A stretch of 56,342 nucleotides of DNA from Lysobacterales bacterium (GCA_016718605.1 JADKCY010000015.1:1-56342), one strand, 5' to 3'. Shown: positions 25,745-32,826, numbered from the stretch's first letter. The notes: generated by a model not told the origin, from the letters alone. A program made the numbers and translations.

Positions 25745-25753
25745 CACTGGAGG
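25745..25753 (+). promoter_or_regulatory. CACTGGAGG start element, copy 3
   Basis: The nonamer lies four bases before the ATG at 25758 and directly after the hairpin at 25714-25740. Confidence 0.75.
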
Positions 25754-25757
25754 CAAC

Positions 25758-25970
25758 ATGGAGATCCACGACGACGACCTGAGCGGGCCCGATGGCGATT
25801 GCGAGCCCTGCCGCATCGCATACACGCTGGCTGCGGCCCTGGAGTCGAACAACGGCCCGGCCGTTTCCGCTGAAGTGATCGACTGCGGCACCGTTAGCGT
25901 TGTCACCAGCGACAAGGACAGCCGCCTTGTCGTTTACCTTGAAGTCGTCGAGAAAGCAACGGAGGACTGA
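25758..25970 (+). CDS. Small acidic protein, 70 aa
   Basis: The protein is acidic (about 15 Asp/Glu), with an N-terminal DDDLSGPDGDCEPC stretch, a helix (RIAYTLAAALES) and two or three strands (AEVIDCGTVSVVTSD, RLVVYLEVVE). No family is recognised. It is followed within four bases by the DUF2786 gene and is clearly cotranscribed with it. Confidence 0.65.
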   Translation: MEIHDDDLSGPDGDCEPCRIAYTLAAALESNNGPAVSAEVIDCGTVSVVTSDKDSRLVVYLEVVEKATED

Positions 25971-25973
25971 ATC

Positions 25974-26711
25974 ATGGCAATGACCACGCAGGAAGCATTG
26001 AGCAAGGTTCGCAAGCTGCTGCGGATGACCGAGGATCGCGGTTGCACTGAAGCCGAGGCGAAGCAGGCCGCGATGATGGCGCAACGCATCATGCTGGCCC
26101 ACCGCATCGAATCGATCGAGGCCGAGGCCGAAGGGGCCGCCCCCGCGCCCGACCAGCCCGTCGAGGCATGGGCCGATCCCCTCGACCAGCAGAAACAGAA
26201 AACCGCATGGCGGGGCCGCCTCGCGCTGGAGATCTGCCGCGCCTGCGGGTGCGCGGTGTTCTGGTCTGGTGCGGCCCTGCGCATCGTCGGGACGGCAGAC
26301 AACGCAACGGCGGCCCGCTATCTGTATGCGTTTTGCTCCCGCGAAATCGACCGCATGGCAAAAACGCACGCAGGCAACGGGCGTATCTGGCTCAACAACT
26401 GGCGCATCGGCGCGGCTCAGGGAGTCGGGGAATCGCTGCGCGAGGCTAACGAAGCTGCGCGGCGCGAGGCCGCCCCGGGCACCGCGCTGGTGCTGGTCGA
26501 TAGCGCGCTGGCCCTGATCCGGCGCGACCGCGACCGGGCCGACAATCACATGCGCTACACGATGGGGATTCGCGGCAAGGTGCGGCATGGCGGCAGCTAT
26601 GACAGCGGGGCGCGCGAGGCCGGGAAGCGCGATGGTCGGTCGATCAACGTCAACAGCAAGGGCCGCCCCGCCGTGGGCGGCGGCAACCTGCGCTTGAAGG
26701 GCGGCGCGTAA
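25974..26711 (+). CDS. DUF2786-family protein, 245 aa
   Basis: The N-terminal 45 residues match the DUF2786 pattern: ALSKVRKLLRMTEDRGCTEAEAKQAAMMAQRIMLAHRIE. The middle contains a Cys-rich strand (CRACGCAVFW) and a region like the domain that commonly follows DUF2786 in phages (IVGTADNATAARYLYAFCSREIDRMAK). The C-terminus is Arg/Gly-rich and ends GRPAVGGGNLRLKGGA. DUF2786 proteins are frequent in phages and plasmids and have no established function. The stop overlaps the next start (26711) by one base. Confidence 0.8.
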   Translation: MAMTTQEALSKVRKLLRMTEDRGCTEAEAKQAAMMAQRIMLAHRIESIEAEAEGAAPAPDQPVEAWADPLDQQKQKTAWRGRLALEICRACGCAVFWSGAALRIVGTADNATAARYLYAFCSREIDRMAKTHAGNGRIWLNNWRIGAAQGVGESLREANEAARREAAPGTALVLVDSALALIRRDRDRADNHMRYTMGIRGKVRHGGSYDSGAREAGKRDGRSINVNSKGRPAVGGGNLRLKGGA

Positions 26712-27058
26712 TGCCACGATACACTGTCAAACTCACCGTTGAGTCGATGCACACAATCATTGTGGACGCCGACAGCGAGGAACACGCCGAGGAAAGCGCA
26801 TCGGCACTGTCCTGCGACGAAACCGAGGGCCACCGTGAAACCGTCGAGGCCGAGGCCGTAATCACGCCCGAGGCCGACCTGACGCCCGCGCCCGTGCAAA
26901 GGAGCTGGATCCTTGACGCGCTGGAGGCGGCATCCGACGATCGGTCGCGCCTGTTGGAGGATCCTGACGTTCATCTGTCCGATTGGATTCGGGAGGAAAT
27001 GCTGAAAAACCAGTTCATCCTCAACGCCCTGATCATGCAAATGAAAGGGGAAACGTAA
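26711..27058 (+). CDS. Hypothetical early protein, 115 aa
   Basis: The N-terminal half is a ferredoxin-like beta-alpha-beta pattern (YTVKLTVESMHTIIVDADSEEHAEESA) seen in many small phage proteins. The C-terminal half is helical and acidic (SWILDALEAASDDRSRLLEDPDVHL). The gene is coupled at both ends: the start overlaps the DUF2786 stop, and the stop overlaps the next start as TAATG. Function unknown. Confidence 0.65.
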   Translation: MPRYTVKLTVESMHTIIVDADSEEHAEESASALSCDETEGHRETVEAEAVITPEADLTPAPVQRSWILDALEAASDDRSRLLEDPDVHLSDWIREEMLKNQFILNALIMQMKGET

Positions 27059-27288
27059 TGCTGGACAAGAACCAGCGGACCGCAGCCGTGGTCAACTTCC
27101 TGCAAGGCCGGGCGAAGCTGAACCTTGCCCTGGAGCTGGCCCGCAACAAGGGCGGCGACGAAGAGGCGCGAGTCCTCGCTGATGATCTTCAGGAAGTGAC
27201 CGAGCGCATGGAAACCTACCTGTCGGGCCGCTTTGGTGAGGGACAATACGAGCGCATCGCAAGGCGCTGGGAGGACAATGGGACATGA
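27058..27288 (+). CDS. Small helical protein, 76 aa
   Basis: The start at 27058 overlaps the previous stop (TAATG). The protein is predicted entirely helical and charged (QRTAAVVNFLQGRAKLNLAL, then EEARVLADDLQEVTERMETYL). There is no family match. It overlaps the next small gene by four bases. Confidence 0.6.
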   Translation: MLDKNQRTAAVVNFLQGRAKLNLALELARNKGGDEEARVLADDLQEVTERMETYLSGRFGEGQYERIARRWEDNGT

Positions 27289-27443
27289 GCCGCAGGCAAG
27301 ATACCGCCATCGCCGCATCGGTTGCGGGGTGGCTCTGCGTGGCTGTTGGCTTGCTGCTGATGGCCTTTGAGTCTACGACCTTCGCGGGAGCGTACACGGT
27401 ACTGGCTGGCACGCTGCTGGTCATCGCCGCATCGCTGATCTAG
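27285..27443 (+). CDS. Small membrane protein with two hydrophobic segments, 52 aa
   Basis: The ATG at 27285 overlaps the upstream stop. Two hydrophobic helices (about residues 9-27 and 33-52: VAGWLCVAVGLLLMAF and YTVLAGTLLVIAASLI) are joined by a short turn, so it is probably a two-pass inner-membrane protein. It is the last gene before the strong terminator. Superinfection exclusion or membrane-modifying roles are possible; nothing specific is shown. Confidence 0.6.
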   Translation: MSRRQDTAIAASVAGWLCVAVGLLLMAFESTTFAGAYTVLAGTLLVIAASLI

Positions 27444-27451
27444 ATAAGCAG

Positions 27452-27489
27452 GGGCCCCGGGGAGTCCGTTCCCCGGGGCCCTTTGTCTT
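27452..27489 (+). terminator. Strong intrinsic terminator of the plus-strand operon
   Basis: A 12-bp GC-rich stem, GGGCCCCGGGGA (27452-27463) with TCCCCGGGGCCC (27470-27481), encloses a 6-base loop and is followed by TTTGTCTT. It lies between the convergent plus and minus operons. The minus-strand side lacks a U-run, so it mainly serves plus-strand transcription, with the hairpin possibly also slowing the opposing polymerase. Confidence 0.9.
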
Positions 27490-27517
27490 AGCCGCCGCAT
27501 CGCCATCCTCCAGCCGA

Positions 27518-27865
27518 TTAGTTCGGCTCGTCCCCGCCACCTACCAGCGGCACGACGCCCTCGAACGCGGGCGGATCCAGTACGCCCTCGACCGGGGCCT
27601 GTGCCAGGATGTTCTCGCCAGGGATCAGTTCCGTCACCGCCCCTTCGCGCATCAAGGTAGCCGATGCGTGCCAGGCGTTCATGGCCGCCTGCTTCGCGAC
27701 GTTGCCGACGTTCTCCAACATGAACTGCATCGACTCGAGCTGTTCGCCCAGGATCGGCCGGCCCGTCTCGAACTCCATCGACGCCGAACGGGTCGCCAGA
27801 TCAAAGTCCACTCCTTCGTCGTCGAACGCTGCGACATTGACCACGACCTCGACCATCAGCTTCAT
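27518..27865 (-). CDS. Hypothetical protein, 115 aa
   Basis: I chose the ATG at 27865, four bases after GGAGGTAG at the end of the upstream small gene. N-terminal strands (MKLMVEVVVNVAAF) precede a helical middle with Met/Gln/Ala (EQLESMQFMLENVGNVAKQAAMNAW) and a hydrophobic, Pro/Gly-rich, mostly acidic end. No recognised family. It is the last gene of the minus-strand early unit, facing the terminator at 27452-27489. Confidence 0.6.
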   Translation of the reverse strand: MKLMVEVVVNVAAFDDEGVDFDLATRSASMEFETGRPILGEQLESMQFMLENVGNVAKQAAMNAWHASATLMREGAVTELIPGENILAQAPVEGVLDPPAFEGVVPLVGGGDEPN

Positions 27866-27867
27866 CT

Positions 27868-27981
27868 CTACCTCCAGAATCGTGACAGATACCCCGCGGC
27901 GTGGTAGCAGCATGCCCCGATGGCCGCGGACGCCAGGGCAAAAACAATGAACGTCACCAAGTTCTCGACAGCGCGCTTCAC
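27868..27981 (-). CDS. Small single-pass membrane protein, 37 aa
   Basis: The GTG at 27981 lies about 8 bases after AGGAAGG. The peptide is basic at the N-terminus (KRAVEN), then one hydrophobic helix (LVTFIVFALASAAIGACCYHA), then a short basic tail. Its stop overlaps the ribosome site of the next gene. A short phage membrane peptide, function unknown. Confidence 0.5.
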   Translation of the reverse strand: MKRAVENLVTFIVFALASAAIGACCYHAAGYLSRFWR

Positions 27982-28005
27982 GCCCGTCCCTTCCTGAGGC
28001 AACAG

Positions 28006-28116
28006 CTACATGCGGCCGCCGGGATGGTTCTGGTTGAACATCCAGAACATGTCGTTGGTGTCGCCGAGCCCGTCGAGGAACCGGCGCAACCACCCGAGAG
28101 TCAGCAGCATATCCAT
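28006..28116 (-). CDS. Very small ORF, 36 aa
   Basis: The ATG at 28116 has a good GGGAGG site five bases upstream. The sequence is rich in Leu, Trp and Gly (LLTLGWLRRFLDGLGD, then MFWMFNQNHPGG). It fits the operon spacing, but the peptide is too short to judge. Confidence 0.45.
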   Translation of the reverse strand: MDMLLTLGWLRRFLDGLGDTNDMFWMFNQNHPGGRM

Positions 28117-28126
28117 ATCCACCTCC

Positions 28127-28261
28127 CTAGAAGTCAATCAGCCCAACCGCCCACAGCAGGATCACGGCGACGGCGGCAACTCCGGCTCCAGCATTATACC
28201 AGAACACCAGGCCGAGCACGCACTCCCGCCACGAATCAAGCTCCCCTTGCTCCCTGTCCAT
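28127..28261 (-). CDS. Small membrane protein, 44 aa
   Basis: The ATG at 28261 overlaps the stop of the secreted FN3 gene. An acidic N-terminus is followed by a hydrophobic segment of about 25 residues (VLGLVFWYNAGAGVAAVAVILL). Probably a single-pass inner-membrane protein expressed together with the secreted protein. Confidence 0.55.
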   Translation of the reverse strand: MDREQGELDSWRECVLGLVFWYNAGAGVAAVAVILLWAVGLIDF

Positions 28262-28614
28262 CACAGCCACGACGGCTTGCCGCAGCCGCTCGGAACCTTT
28301 TGCGTGTACGGGTCCGACAGCGGGGACCACGGGCCGATGTTGCCGAACGAATCGACGGCCTGCACGCGGGCCTCGACGGCAACGCCTGTCGGGATCTCGA
28401 TGGATGCCGTGGGCGTGGTCGGGTTCGGCGCCACCAGCGTCCACGAGGCCGCGCCAACGGGCCGCCAGTTGACGATGTAGGCCGCCGCCGCGCTGTGGGT
28501 GGCGTCCACGACGGGCGCCGTCCAGGTGAGCGTGCGGGTCACGGTGGTCTGCGATACGGCCACCAGAGGCGGCAACAGCAGGACGGCCAGGAACAGCTGC
28601 AAAGCGCGCTTCAT
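28261..28614 (-). CDS. Secreted FN3-domain protein, 117 aa
   Basis: The first ~21 residues are a Sec signal peptide (MKRALQLFLAVLLLPPLVAV). The rest is a single fibronectin type III-like beta-sandwich: RTLTWTAPVVDA, AYIVNWRPVGAASWTLVAP, EARVQAVDSFGNIGPWS. The ATG at 28614 overlaps the CsrA stop (28611) as ATGA, so translation is coupled to CsrA. FN3 domains in phages usually bind carbohydrate or decorate virions. Here, export suggests action in the periplasm or at the cell surface, for example blocking receptor reuse. Confidence 0.7.
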   Translation of the reverse strand: MKRALQLFLAVLLLPPLVAVSQTTVTRTLTWTAPVVDATHSAAAAYIVNWRPVGAASWTLVAPNPTTPTASIEIPTGVAVEARVQAVDSFGNIGPWSPLSDPYTQKVPSGCGKPSWL

Positions 28615-28814
28615 GGCTTCTCCTTGTCTTTGTTTTCGTCGCGCAGGATCAGTACCCCACGCGGCGCCTTGATCGCCAGCCGGACGGAGATCCCATCCAA
28701 GGGAACCCCCTCGGGGCCGCAGAGCCCGTAGATCTTAACCTGGATGTCGTCCCCGATAAACACCGATCTTCCGACGCACCGGGACAGGCACAGGAAACCG
28801 CCGTCACCCTTCAT
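28611..28814 (-). CDS. csrA-like: CsrA-family translational regulator homologue, 67 aa
   Basis: The ATG at 28814 gives 67 residues. The CsrA signature is plain: CLSRCVGRSVFIGDDI (about residues 9-24, matching the LTRRVGETLMIGDEI region of known CsrA) and VRLAIKAPRGVLILRDE (about 44-60), with Arg at the position of RNA-binding R44 and a Leu-Ser-Arg motif matching L4-T5-R6. An insertion of about 8 residues (GPEGVPLD) lies between strands 2 and 3, and five extra residues precede the first strand. Bacterial CsrA binds GGA motifs in mRNA leaders and blocks or alters translation. The phage copy could redirect host Csr regulation or control phage genes that share the CACTGGAGG element. Confidence 0.88.
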   Translation of the reverse strand: MKGDGGFLCLSRCVGRSVFIGDDIQVKIYGLCGPEGVPLDGISVRLAIKAPRGVLILRDENKDKEKP

Positions 28815-29109
28815 GTCCCACCTCCGGCGCTGCGGGCAGGGGCGCGATCTTGCGGCCACAGTGGGGGCAGTAGGTCATGTTGCCATGTGACCACATGGAC
28901 CACATAACGTGCGGATTCTCCCCAAGGCACGACGGGCGCAACACCCTACCGCCAACCATCTCCCACACGCACGGGCTCTCGTCGCAGGCGGCGAGGGCGG
29001 CGTCTAGCAGCACCGTGATCCTGTCGTCGTTCCCGATGAGGCCGTCCTCCACGCGCAGGTCGCGAATCTTGGCCCGTAGCGCCTCGATGTGCTTGCGTTC
29101 ACAGGGCAT
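28804..29109 (-). CDS. Zinc-ribbon-containing small protein, 101 aa
   Basis: The start ATG at 29109 follows a CACTGGAGG element by six bases. The N-terminal half is helical and charged (CERKHIEALRAKIRDLRVEDG). The C-terminal half has an SHGNMTYCPHCGRKIAPLP zinc-knuckle (CxxC) preceded by single Cys. Similar small restriction-alleviation-like or hypothetical zinc-ribbon proteins are common in phage early regions. The stop overlaps the CsrA start by about ten bases. Confidence 0.65.
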   Translation of the reverse strand: MPCERKHIEALRAKIRDLRVEDGLIGNDDRITVLLDAALAACDESPCVWEMVGGRVLRPSCLGENPHVMWSMWSHGNMTYCPHCGRKIAPLPAAPEVGHEG

Positions 29110-29452
29110 CAGGAACCTCCAGTGCTTTGCGGGCAATGTCGCCGCAGTCGTCCCACGCTTGGCAGCCACACGGTTCGCCATCGGGTCCGGTTAGTGGCAT
29201 CCAGATTCTCTCGTCGGCGTAGAGATCCAGCGCCTCTTTGTACCTCCCCGCCCTCTCGTTCGCGGCGGCCAAGTCATTCGCCAGCCCGTCCGCAAGCTGC
29301 GCGCTTTCGGTGGCAAGGCGGGCGGACTCGGCAAGTTTCTCGTTCGCGGCGGCGAGTTGGCGCTCAAGCCCTGAGATTTGGGCAAGCATGCACGACTCGC
29401 CTCCGCGCAGATGGTTATATGACCTCAATCCACACAGCGGGCATACCATCAC
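29099..29452 (-). CDS. Zinc-finger plus coiled-coil protein, 117 aa
   Basis: The N-terminus MVCPLCGLRSYNHLRG with a further Cys nearby (GGESC) suggests a zinc-binding knuckle. It is followed by about 50 residues of coiled coil (LAQISGLERQLAAANEKLAESARLA). The C-terminus has a CGCQAWDDC cluster. No function is known. Its stop region carries the CACTGGAGG element used by the next gene. Confidence 0.6.
   Translation of the reverse strand: MMVCPLCGLRSYNHLRGGESCMLAQISGLERQLAAANEKLAESARLATESAQLADGLANDLAAANERAGRYKEALDLYADERIWMPLTGPDGEPCGCQAWDDCGDIARKALEVPDAL
29116..29124 (-). promoter_or_regulatory. CACTGGAGG start element, copy 4 (minus strand)
   Basis: Read on the minus strand, the nonamer lies six bases before the ATG at 29109, inside the end of the preceding gene. 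It shows that the element is not confined to the plus-strand operon. Confidence 0.7.
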
Positions 29453-29988
29453 CGCTCCCCCTCTCTCGCGGCACGCAGGCGGGCGTCGATGCTTTGGAGC
29501 GTCTCGACGTCCATGTCGGAAATGTGGACTTCATCCACACTCACGCCGCGGGCCAGCGCGTAGTAGGCGAAGGCCTGATCACGCGTCAGCCGGCCGGCTT
29601 CGGCGCCGTCCCGCCGCATGATCTCGATCTCGGGGTTATTCACGGGAACAGGCAGCGGGCCGAACACCGCACGGAACATGCGCAGCCCGACCTGCCAGTC
29701 GAGCCACGCATCGCGCAGGGTCGCCTTCTCGGTTCGGAGCAGGGAGTTCTCGGCAGCCAGATCCCTGTTCAACTCCTTCTGCCGCTTGATCTCGGCGTCC
29801 AGCCTAAGCTCCAGGTCTTTGTGCTGGTCGATCCTCCGGTTCCTGTCCACGATCGCCTGCCGCAGCCGGTCGATCTCGTCGTCGGCCTTTGAGGCCTCGA
29901 TGCGGGCGATGGTGATAGCATCCATCAGGTCCAGCGTAACGCCGCACTCGTTCGCCATATGCTTGATCTTGTCGACGTACTGCCTCAT
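29449..29988 (-). CDS. Coiled-coil protein, 179 aa
   Basis: Residues ~30-100 are a strong coiled coil (ASKADDEIDRLRQAIVDRN, LELRLDAEIKRQKELNRDL, AAENSLLRTEKATLRDAW). The C-terminal part is a compact helical/strand region (GRLTRDQAFAYYALARGV). The gene overlaps the next start by four bases and follows the DUF1351-like gene by two bases, so the three are cotranscribed. No family recognised. Confidence 0.6.
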   Translation of the reverse strand: MRQYVDKIKHMANECGVTLDLMDAITIARIEASKADDEIDRLRQAIVDRNRRIDQHKDLELRLDAEIKRQKELNRDLAAENSLLRTEKATLRDAWLDWQVGLRMFRAVFGPLPVPVNNPEIEIMRRDGAEAGRLTRDQAFAYYALARGVSVDEVHISDMDVETLQSIDARLRAAREGER

Positions 29989-29990
29989 GC

Positions 29991-31082
29991 CTACCCCCTC
30001 AGCGTTTCGGGCGCGAAGAAAGAAACCACGATCTGGAAGTCTGTTTCAGGCATCTCCAGGGTCACGGTGTTGGTGATTTCATTTTCGTCGACGTACTCGA
30101 CCGACTTCCACGCATTGCGGGCCCGCTGATAGTCGGCCTCGACCGCGTCGACAGGCGCCAGCGCCGGCGCGGGGGCCGGGTGCAGCTGGATGATCTGCTG
30201 TTCCTCTTTCGACTCCAGGGCGGCCTCGATCGCAGCAGCGACAGCGGCCTCGCGCTCCAGCCGCTCGGACTCGGCCCGGGCCTCGCGCTCCTTGATCGCC
30301 GCGGCCTCGCGCTCGGCTTCCTCGCGCTCGCGCAATTGCCGGCGAAGGCGGGCCAGCTCCTGCTGCTCGGCTTCACGGACGGCCCGCTCGGCGGCTTCCC
30401 TGGCCTCGCGCTCGGCACGCTCGGCAGCCTCACGCGCTTCCCGCTCTGCGCGCTCCACGGCGGCCTGGGCCTGCGCGGCTTCCAGGGCGGCCTGGGCCTC
30501 GGCCTGCTTCCTCTCGGCCTCGCAGGCGGCAGCGTAGGCGGCCGACAGGTGGGCCAGGTTGGCACCCTGCGCCAGCGCCGCCTCGTCGGTGAACTCAAAG
30601 AACACGCCCTCGATCACCCGCATGCCCTTGACCCGCTCGATCATGGCGAGGATGTCAGCCGCGGTGTCGCCCCACTGGGGCCGGACCCGCAGCTCTTCGA
30701 TCAGGCCCTTGATACGCTCGACCCGGGCCCGCTCCCTGGCCTCCAGCTCGGCCTTCTCCTGCTCCTTGCGCTGTTCCTCGGCCTTGATCAGGTCGTCGAT
30801 CGGCTTCTCGACCTCGCGGGCAACCGCGGTGATGCGCTTGGCGGCATCGTCGATCCACCGCTTGGCCTCGACGTACTTCTTGTTTCGGGCCACGCGCTCG
30901 CGCTCGGTGTCGGTGCGCAGGGTGACGATCATGCGGCGGGCGGCCTTGGCTTCGTCGAGCCCTGCCTTGGTGGTGACGTTGTAGACGCGGTTGCTGAACT
31001 CTGCCTTGAACGCCTCCAGCTGCGCCTCCAGGCGGTTCATCTCGACCAGCTCACCATCGACGGAAATAATGTTGTTACTCAC
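29991..31082 (-). CDS. DUF1351-like long coiled-coil protein, 363 aa
   Basis: The GTG at 31082 is preceded by a near-perfect AGGAGG (CTTCAGGAGGAACACA). Residues ~10-110 follow the DUF1351 layout: FKAEFSNRVYNVTTKAGLDEA, ARRMIVTLRTDTERERV, AKRITAVAREVEKPIDDLI. A long Ala/Glu/Arg heptad-rich coiled coil of about 100 residues (about 190-300, EREAREAAERAEREA type) and a C-terminal domain ending VTLEMPETDFQIVVSFF follow. DUF1351 proteins are common beside phage recombination or SSB genes. Their function is not established; interaction with recombination proteins is a reasonable guess. Confidence 0.7.
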   Translation of the reverse strand: MSNNIISVDGELVEMNRLEAQLEAFKAEFSNRVYNVTTKAGLDEAKAARRMIVTLRTDTERERVARNKKYVEAKRWIDDAAKRITAVAREVEKPIDDLIKAEEQRKEQEKAELEARERARVERIKGLIEELRVRPQWGDTAADILAMIERVKGMRVIEGVFFEFTDEAALAQGANLAHLSAAYAAACEAERKQAEAQAALEAAQAQAAVERAEREAREAAERAEREAREAAERAVREAEQQELARLRRQLREREEAEREAAAIKEREARAESERLEREAAVAAAIEAALESKEEQQIIQLHPAPAPALAPVDAVEADYQRARNAWKSVEYVDENEITNTVTLEMPETDFQIVVSFFAPETLRG

Positions 31083-31116
31083 TGTGTTCCTCCTGAAGTC
31101 GGCCCCTCGGCCAGTC

Positions 31117-31272
31117 CTAGTGACTCTTCGCGTGCTCTTCGATCGCCTTCTCAACGCGCTGCTCCAGCTCAAGCTCCCACAGGAGCGAGGCCTGGATCAC
31201 CACGCCCCAGTAAGCCATGACAGCGATGAACAAAAAACACAAACACGCATAGCCGATGTTCGTCCTCTTCAT
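31117..31272 (-). CDS. Small membrane protein, 51 aa
   Basis: The ATG at 31272 overlaps the preceding gene's stop by four bases. The sequence begins MKRTNIGYACLCFLFIAVMA, a short basic end and one hydrophobic helix, then a charged helix ending EKAIEEHAKSH. It is probably a single-pass inner-membrane protein with a cytoplasmic or periplasmic helix. It occupies the gap between the DUF1351-like gene and the next, which would otherwise be empty. Confidence 0.6.
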   Translation of the reverse strand: MKRTNIGYACLCFLFIAVMAYWGVVIQASLLWELELEQRVEKAIEEHAKSH

Positions 31273-31472
31273 GCCCCGAACCTCTCCCGCAGCAACTTCG
31301 CCACGACCGCGTTGATGTCTGCGTCGGCGGCTTTGTCGCTGGCGCCGACCAGCGCGGCCGCAATGACCTCCAGCGAACGCTCGATCGTCGCAAGCCTCAC
31401 GTTGACCCGCCGGATGTCGTTCTCCAGCCGCGTGAGCTGCAACCGCACTTCAAACGTAGATCCTGACACCAA
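31269..31472 (-). CDS. Small coiled-coil protein, 66-67 aa
   Basis: There is no ATG in frame after the upstream gene's stop. A TTG at 31472 or the adjacent GTG at 31469 follows GGGAG by 5-8 bases, so translation probably begins at one of them, within the end of the helicase-loader-like gene. The sequence (FEVRLQLTRLENDIRRVNVRL, ATIERSLEVIAAAL) is a helical coiled coil of about 50 residues. Function unknown. Confidence 0.5.
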   Translation of the reverse strand: MVSGSTFEVRLQLTRLENDIRRVNVRLATIERSLEVIAAALVGASDKAADADINAVVAKLLRERFGA

Positions 31473-31881
31473 GATTCTCCCACTGGCTCCAGTCGATCCT
31501 GTCGGCCACGCCCTGAGCCGTTGCAATGGCCTTGAAGTTGTTCGCCCATTGTTCCTTCGTGTCATCGCCCAGCGCGAACCGCAGGAAGTAGGGATAGACC
31601 GCACGGCCCAGCTCTTCCTCCCATGGCTCGACCGTCTCGCTCTTCGGTGGCGCCGGCGGGAACAGCTCTTCGTGTCGCTGCCTGCAAGCGGCCACGAACG
31701 TCGAGCGGGCCGGCATGGTTGTGCAGCTGTCCCACACGTCCGACAGCGCCCTGACGGCGGCCAAGCGGTTGAACCGCATGATGCCCTTGCACCAATACTT
31801 GGCCGCCGTCGATGGGAGCTTCTTGCGACCGTAGAAGTCCAGCATCTGGTTGAGGATGTCATCCGCTTCGTCTACGGTCAC
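31450..31881 (-). CDS. Helicase-loader/inhibitor-like protein (G39P-type), 143 aa
   Basis: The GTG at 31881 is preceded by AAGGGG. The N-terminal half has the pattern of phage replicative helicase loader/inhibitor proteins of the SPP1 G39P kind: an acidic helix (VDEADDILNQMLDFYGR), an aromatic-rich helix (AAKYWCKGIMRFNRLAAVRALSDVW) and a short segment before FVAACRQRHEELFP. The C-terminal part (WEEELGRAVYPYFLRFALG) does not resemble a known domain. In SPP1 such a protein brings the replicative helicase to the origin with the replisome organizer. Neighbouring the replisome-organizer gene supports it. Pattern-level match only. Confidence 0.5.
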   Translation of the reverse strand: MTVDEADDILNQMLDFYGRKKLPSTAAKYWCKGIMRFNRLAAVRALSDVWDSCTTMPARSTFVAACRQRHEELFPPAPPKSETVEPWEEELGRAVYPYFLRFALGDDTKEQWANNFKAIATAQGVADRIDWSQWENLGVRIYV

Positions 31882-31886
31882 GACGG

Positions 31887-32087
31887 CTACCCCTTCTTCA
31901 GGCCCCAGTTGACATTACCCAGGATCTGCCGCACGGCCGACAGCTTCGCCGCGGGCTGCATGTCGGACTTCAGCATGTTGTCGACGTCGATCAGGATCTG
32001 CGCGTTGATACGGCCCCTGGTCACGCGATACGGCCGGATGATCACGAACTGCGGCTCCGGCAGATCCAGCTCGGTCTGGTCATTCAT
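31887..32087 (-). CDS. Small hypothetical protein, 66 aa
   Basis: The ATG at 32087 overlaps the replisome organizer stop (32080). Strand-rich N-terminal half (FVIIRPYRVTRGRINAQI) and a helix (NMLKSDMQPAAKLSAVRQIL). No family match. The position between two likely replication genes suggests a replication accessory. Confidence 0.55.
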   Translation of the reverse strand: MNDQTELDLPEPQFVIIRPYRVTRGRINAQILIDVDNMLKSDMQPAAKLSAVRQILGNVNWGLKKG

Positions 32088-32826
32088 CGGTCGGTCCTCC
32101 CATTTCGTCCAGCAGCTCCTGTTTCCATGACTCGTCCTTGCGGGAAGCTGCACCAGCCGCGAGGTACGATTCCATCTTCCCGGTCCACAGCGTATGCGGA
32201 CGGATGTAGTCCACCATTTTCTCGTCGCCGCCCCACTTGGCCAGCATGATGCGCGTGACCTCGGCGAAGTCATCGGGCCGCATGCCTTCCTTCCACCGGG
32301 CGCTGATCAGGCGGGCGATCGACTTGTTGACTGGACTGATCCGGTAGGGCTTCGCTGGGCGGACGATCTCGTTGAAGGTCGTGATGATCGAACCGTATGG
32401 GATCTGGTCGCCCCTTGGGGGGCTACAGGGGGGTTCTTCTTTCTTTAATTCTTCCTCTTCCTTCTTCTCTCTTCTATCCCCGTGACTTGTCCCGTGACAT
32501 TTTTCTGATTTGTCCCGTGACATGTCACGTTCTCGCTGCTTACGCTTGCGTGCCGCTTCAGGCGTATCCTGGCTTTCCTCAAAGCCTTGGACGGTTCCGT
32601 CCTCGGCAAGCAGGCCGACCTCGGACAGTCGATGAACGATCGTGGTGAATCTCTGTGCTGAAACGAAACAAAGCGGCGCGAGCAGTTCATGAGGCTCATC
32701 GAGCAGGTCGAGCTTCGACAGGATGAGCAGGCAGACGTAGACGAGGCGATGGTCGTTGTCCGGCAGGCGACGGAACTTTTTCGACCACAGCAGGGAAGTG
32801 AAGAGCTTCAGCCAAGTGTGTTTCAA
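32080..32826 (-). CDS. Phage replisome organizer / DnaD-like initiator, 248 aa
   Basis: The start is a TTG at 32826, five bases after a CACTGGAG ribosome site. The frame stays open to a GTG at 32856, but the TTG gives the family-typical start (MKHTWLKLFTSLLWSKKFR). Residues ~1-90 form the winged-helix initiator domain (a W-x-K-L-F start and a recognition-helix region ELLAPLCFVSAQRFTTIVHRL). A charged, low-complexity linker (about 95-135) contains the palindrome-encoded RDMSRD peptide. The C-terminal ~85 residues match the conserved phage replication C-terminus: FNEIV, YRISPVNKSIARLISARW, DYIRPHTLW. It would bind the phage origin and load the host helicase. Confidence 0.8.
   Translation of the reverse strand: MKHTWLKLFTSLLWSKKFRRLPDNDHRLVYVCLLILSKLDLLDEPHELLAPLCFVSAQRFTTIVHRLSEVGLLAEDGTVQGFEESQDTPEAARKRKQRERDMSRDKSEKCHGTSHGDRREKKEEEELKKEEPPCSPPRGDQIPYGSIITTFNEIVRPAKPYRISPVNKSIARLISARWKEGMRPDDFAEVTRIMLAKWGGDEKMVDYIRPHTLWTGKMESYLAAGAASRKDESWKQELLDEMGGPTDE
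32516..32529. repeat. 14-bp palindrome CGTGACATGTCACG, copy in the replisome organizer gene
   Basis: A perfect 14-bp palindrome lies in the low-complexity linker of the replisome organizer gene. It is preceded by related TGTCCCGTGACAT units near 32487-32500. It recurs, extended to 16 bp, inside the SSB gene (33344-33359). Confidence 0.8.
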
